Origin: an uncultured Dialister sp.
Lineage (GTDB): Bacteria; Bacillota; Negativicutes; Veillonellales; Dialisteraceae
Length of the DNA: 14,299 bases
Assembly (NCBI GenBank): GCA_934193095.1
Contig: CAKPUX010000052.1
Span: 1-14,299, forward strand
Reading direction: 5' to 3'
Position 1 is the stretch's first letter. Each line of letters begins with the position of its first letter. A program made the translations under genes and the position numbers. Below are positions 13,343-14,299 of the stretch, in pieces. The notes beneath the pieces are model-generated. The model had not been told where the DNA came from, did no database searches, and worked only from the letters and a program-made list of their open reading frames with translations.

Positions 13343-13371
13343 ATTATAGCATTCATGGGAAGAAGGCTAAA
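13343..13371 (-). promoter_or_regulatory. Promoter of the flavodiiron operon
   Basis: TGCTATAAT, an extended -10 (TATAAT at plus 13343-13348), with a weak TTTAGC at a 17-bp distance on the minus strand, about 35 bp upstream of the start codon. Confidence 0.6.
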
Positions 13372-13379
13372 GACTCAAC

Positions 13380-13477
13380 GGGTTCAATGGGTTCTAAGCG
13401 TTCAAGAGATTCTAAGAGGTTGGTGCGGCGCATAAAAATCAGAAGCGCCGCGAAGTATGCATAAAGCGATGCCCGAA
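13380..13477. repeat. 98-bp composite repeat, copy 2
   Basis: Four 9-bp units (GGGTTCAAT, GGGTTCTAA, GCGTTCAAG, AGATTCTAA) followed by the 60-bp block at 13418-13477, 56 of 60 identical to 3379-3438, in the same orientation. Confidence 0.85.
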
Positions 13478-13589
13478 GTTGTAGTCACAAGTCACTCATC
13501 CCTGCTTTCACACATCCATCGTTTATCGGTCTGCAAGGAAGATTTCTCGGCAACGCTTTCAATGACGATACGGGAGTCTGATGTCTTCT

Positions 13590-13622
13590 AGTCACTAGTC
13601 ACCAGTCACTAGTCACCAGTCA
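13590..13622. repeat. Heptamer tandem repeat (AGTCACT/AGTCACC)
   Basis: AGTCACT and AGTCACC alternate in 4.7 copies, directly against the T run of the permease terminator. Confidence 0.9.
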
Positions 13623-13648
13623 AAAAAAGCACCTGCCTTTGCAGATGC
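13622..13648 (-). terminator. Terminator of the amino acid ABC permease gene
   Basis: GCATCTGC-AAAG-GCAGGTGC followed by TTTTTTT on the minus strand, one base after the stop codon. Confidence 0.9.
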
Positions 13649-14299
13649 TCACATGTTTTTTTCTAATTTGGCAAGGATCCGACTGGTAACGACCGTCAGA
13701 AAGAGATAGATGACGGCTGTCGTGATGAACGTCTCCCACACGCGATAGTACTGTGCATTCGCTGCATTCGCCCAGTACATGAGCTCCGGCGTCGCGATGA
13801 CGGAGGCGAGAGACGAGTCCTTGATCAGGCTCACGAAGGAATTGCCCAGTGCCGGTACGACCGACTTCAGCGCCTGCGGCAGGATGACATAGCGCATGCT
13901 CTGCCATGCGGAAAGCCCCAGCGCAGCGGCGGCCTCCCCCTGCCCTACATCGACGGACTGGATGCCCGCACGGATCGTTTCCGCAATGTATGCCCCCGCA
14001 TTGATGGAAAGCGCAAGTGCGGCCGAAAGGACACCGTCCGGCTTCTTCATGAAAAGAGGTACGATACCGAAGTAGGTGATCAGCAGCTGCAGGAGGAGCG
14101 GCGTCCCGCGTATGCTTTCAATGAAGAGCAGCGATGGAATGGACAGCCATTTCTTTTTAGAAATCCGCGAAAGTGCCAGCACGAGGCCCAGCAGAAATCC
14201 ACAGAGGATCGCGATCAGCGAGAGCTTGATCGTGAGCCATGTGCCGGATAAGAAAAACGGCGCATATTCCTGAATGATGGAAAATTTGAAATCAGACAT
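13649..14299 (-). CDS. Polar amino acid ABC transporter permease (HisM/GlnP type)
   Basis: This is the membrane subunit of an ABC importer for a polar amino acid. The 216-residue product has the usual length, a first membrane helix at about 17-43, further helices at about 54-82 and 90-110, and a last one near 190-207. The EAA loop that contacts the ATPase lies at about 122-155 (GEAAAALGLSAWQSMRYVIL then PQALKSVVPALGNSF). The motif ESIRGTPLLLQLL is typical of the His/Glu/Gln/Arg permease family. The substrate cannot be told from this subunit. The ATG is the last codon of the window, so its ribosome binding site is unseen and a longer start cannot be excluded. Binding protein and ATPase genes are probably outside, to the right, since a terminator closes the left side. 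Confidence 0.93.
   Translation of the reverse strand: MSDFKFSIIQEYAPFFLSGTWLTIKLSLIAILCGFLLGLVLALSRISKKKWLSIPSLLFIESIRGTPLLLQLLITYFGIVPLFMKKPDGVLSAALALSINAGAYIAETIRAGIQSVDVGQGEAAAALGLSAWQSMRYVILPQALKSVVPALGNSFVSLIKDSSLASVIATPELMYWANAANAQYYRVWETFITTAVIYLFLTVVTSRILAKLEKNM

Larger units (their letters stand above)
13308..13621. other. Gap between ABC permease and flavodiiron gene
   Basis: It holds the flavodiiron promoter (13343-13371), the second 98-bp composite repeat (13380-13477), two short AGTCAC units near 13484, about 90 bp with nothing I recognise (13497-13588), and a heptamer array (13590-13622). No ORF with a ribosome binding site was found. Confidence 0.75.

Overview
The window is a run of chromosomal housekeeping genes, all coded on the minus strand, from a Bacillota-type anaerobe. 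The ctsR-mcsA-clpC-radA stress cluster and the CtsR, ClpC, RecX and GyrA types point to Bacillota. An efflux-type adaptor lipoprotein (usual in two-membrane cells), a flavodiiron protein (typical of anaerobes) and gaps full of short tandem repeats suggest a Negativicutes member such as Dialister or a relative. That placement is inference; the genes themselves are firm.

Layout, left to right (all CDS minus unless stated): radA N-terminal part (1-536); clpC (809-3217); a 520-bp repeat-filled gap; mcsA (3738-4250); ctsR (4253-4777); a 450-bp gap with the ctsR promoter and a CtsR-type repeat operator; recX (5236-5721) overlapping recA (5672-6751); a gap of about 1 kb (6752-7747) with a MITE-like element and, on the plus strand, a candidate type I toxin-antitoxin locus with a 21-residue membrane peptide; gyrA (7748-10204); a three-gene operon joined by 4-nt ATGA overlaps: flavodiiron protein (12081-13307), adaptor lipoprotein (11005-12084), 3-methyladenine DNA glycosylase (10421-11008); a repeat gap; and a polar amino acid ABC permease (13649-14299) whose start codon is the last three bases of the window.

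How the genes work together: CtsR, McsA and ClpC form the protein quality-control regulon, but mcsB, which normally lies between mcsA and clpC, is absent. The McsA here also lacks the second zinc-binding module known from Bacillus McsA, although ClpC keeps both glutamates that dock phosphoarginine. RadA, RecA, RecX and the glycosylase cover recombination and base-excision repair; GyrA is the gyrase cleavage subunit; the flavodiiron protein removes O2 or NO.

The most interesting region is 7161-7691. A short ORF with a strong Shine-Dalgarno is held in a hairpin, faces a convergent extended -10 promoter for an antisense RNA, and has complementary 5' and 3' ends. Intergenic DNA across the window carries 7-9 bp tandem repeats, a 98-bp element present twice, and a palindromic REP-like family.
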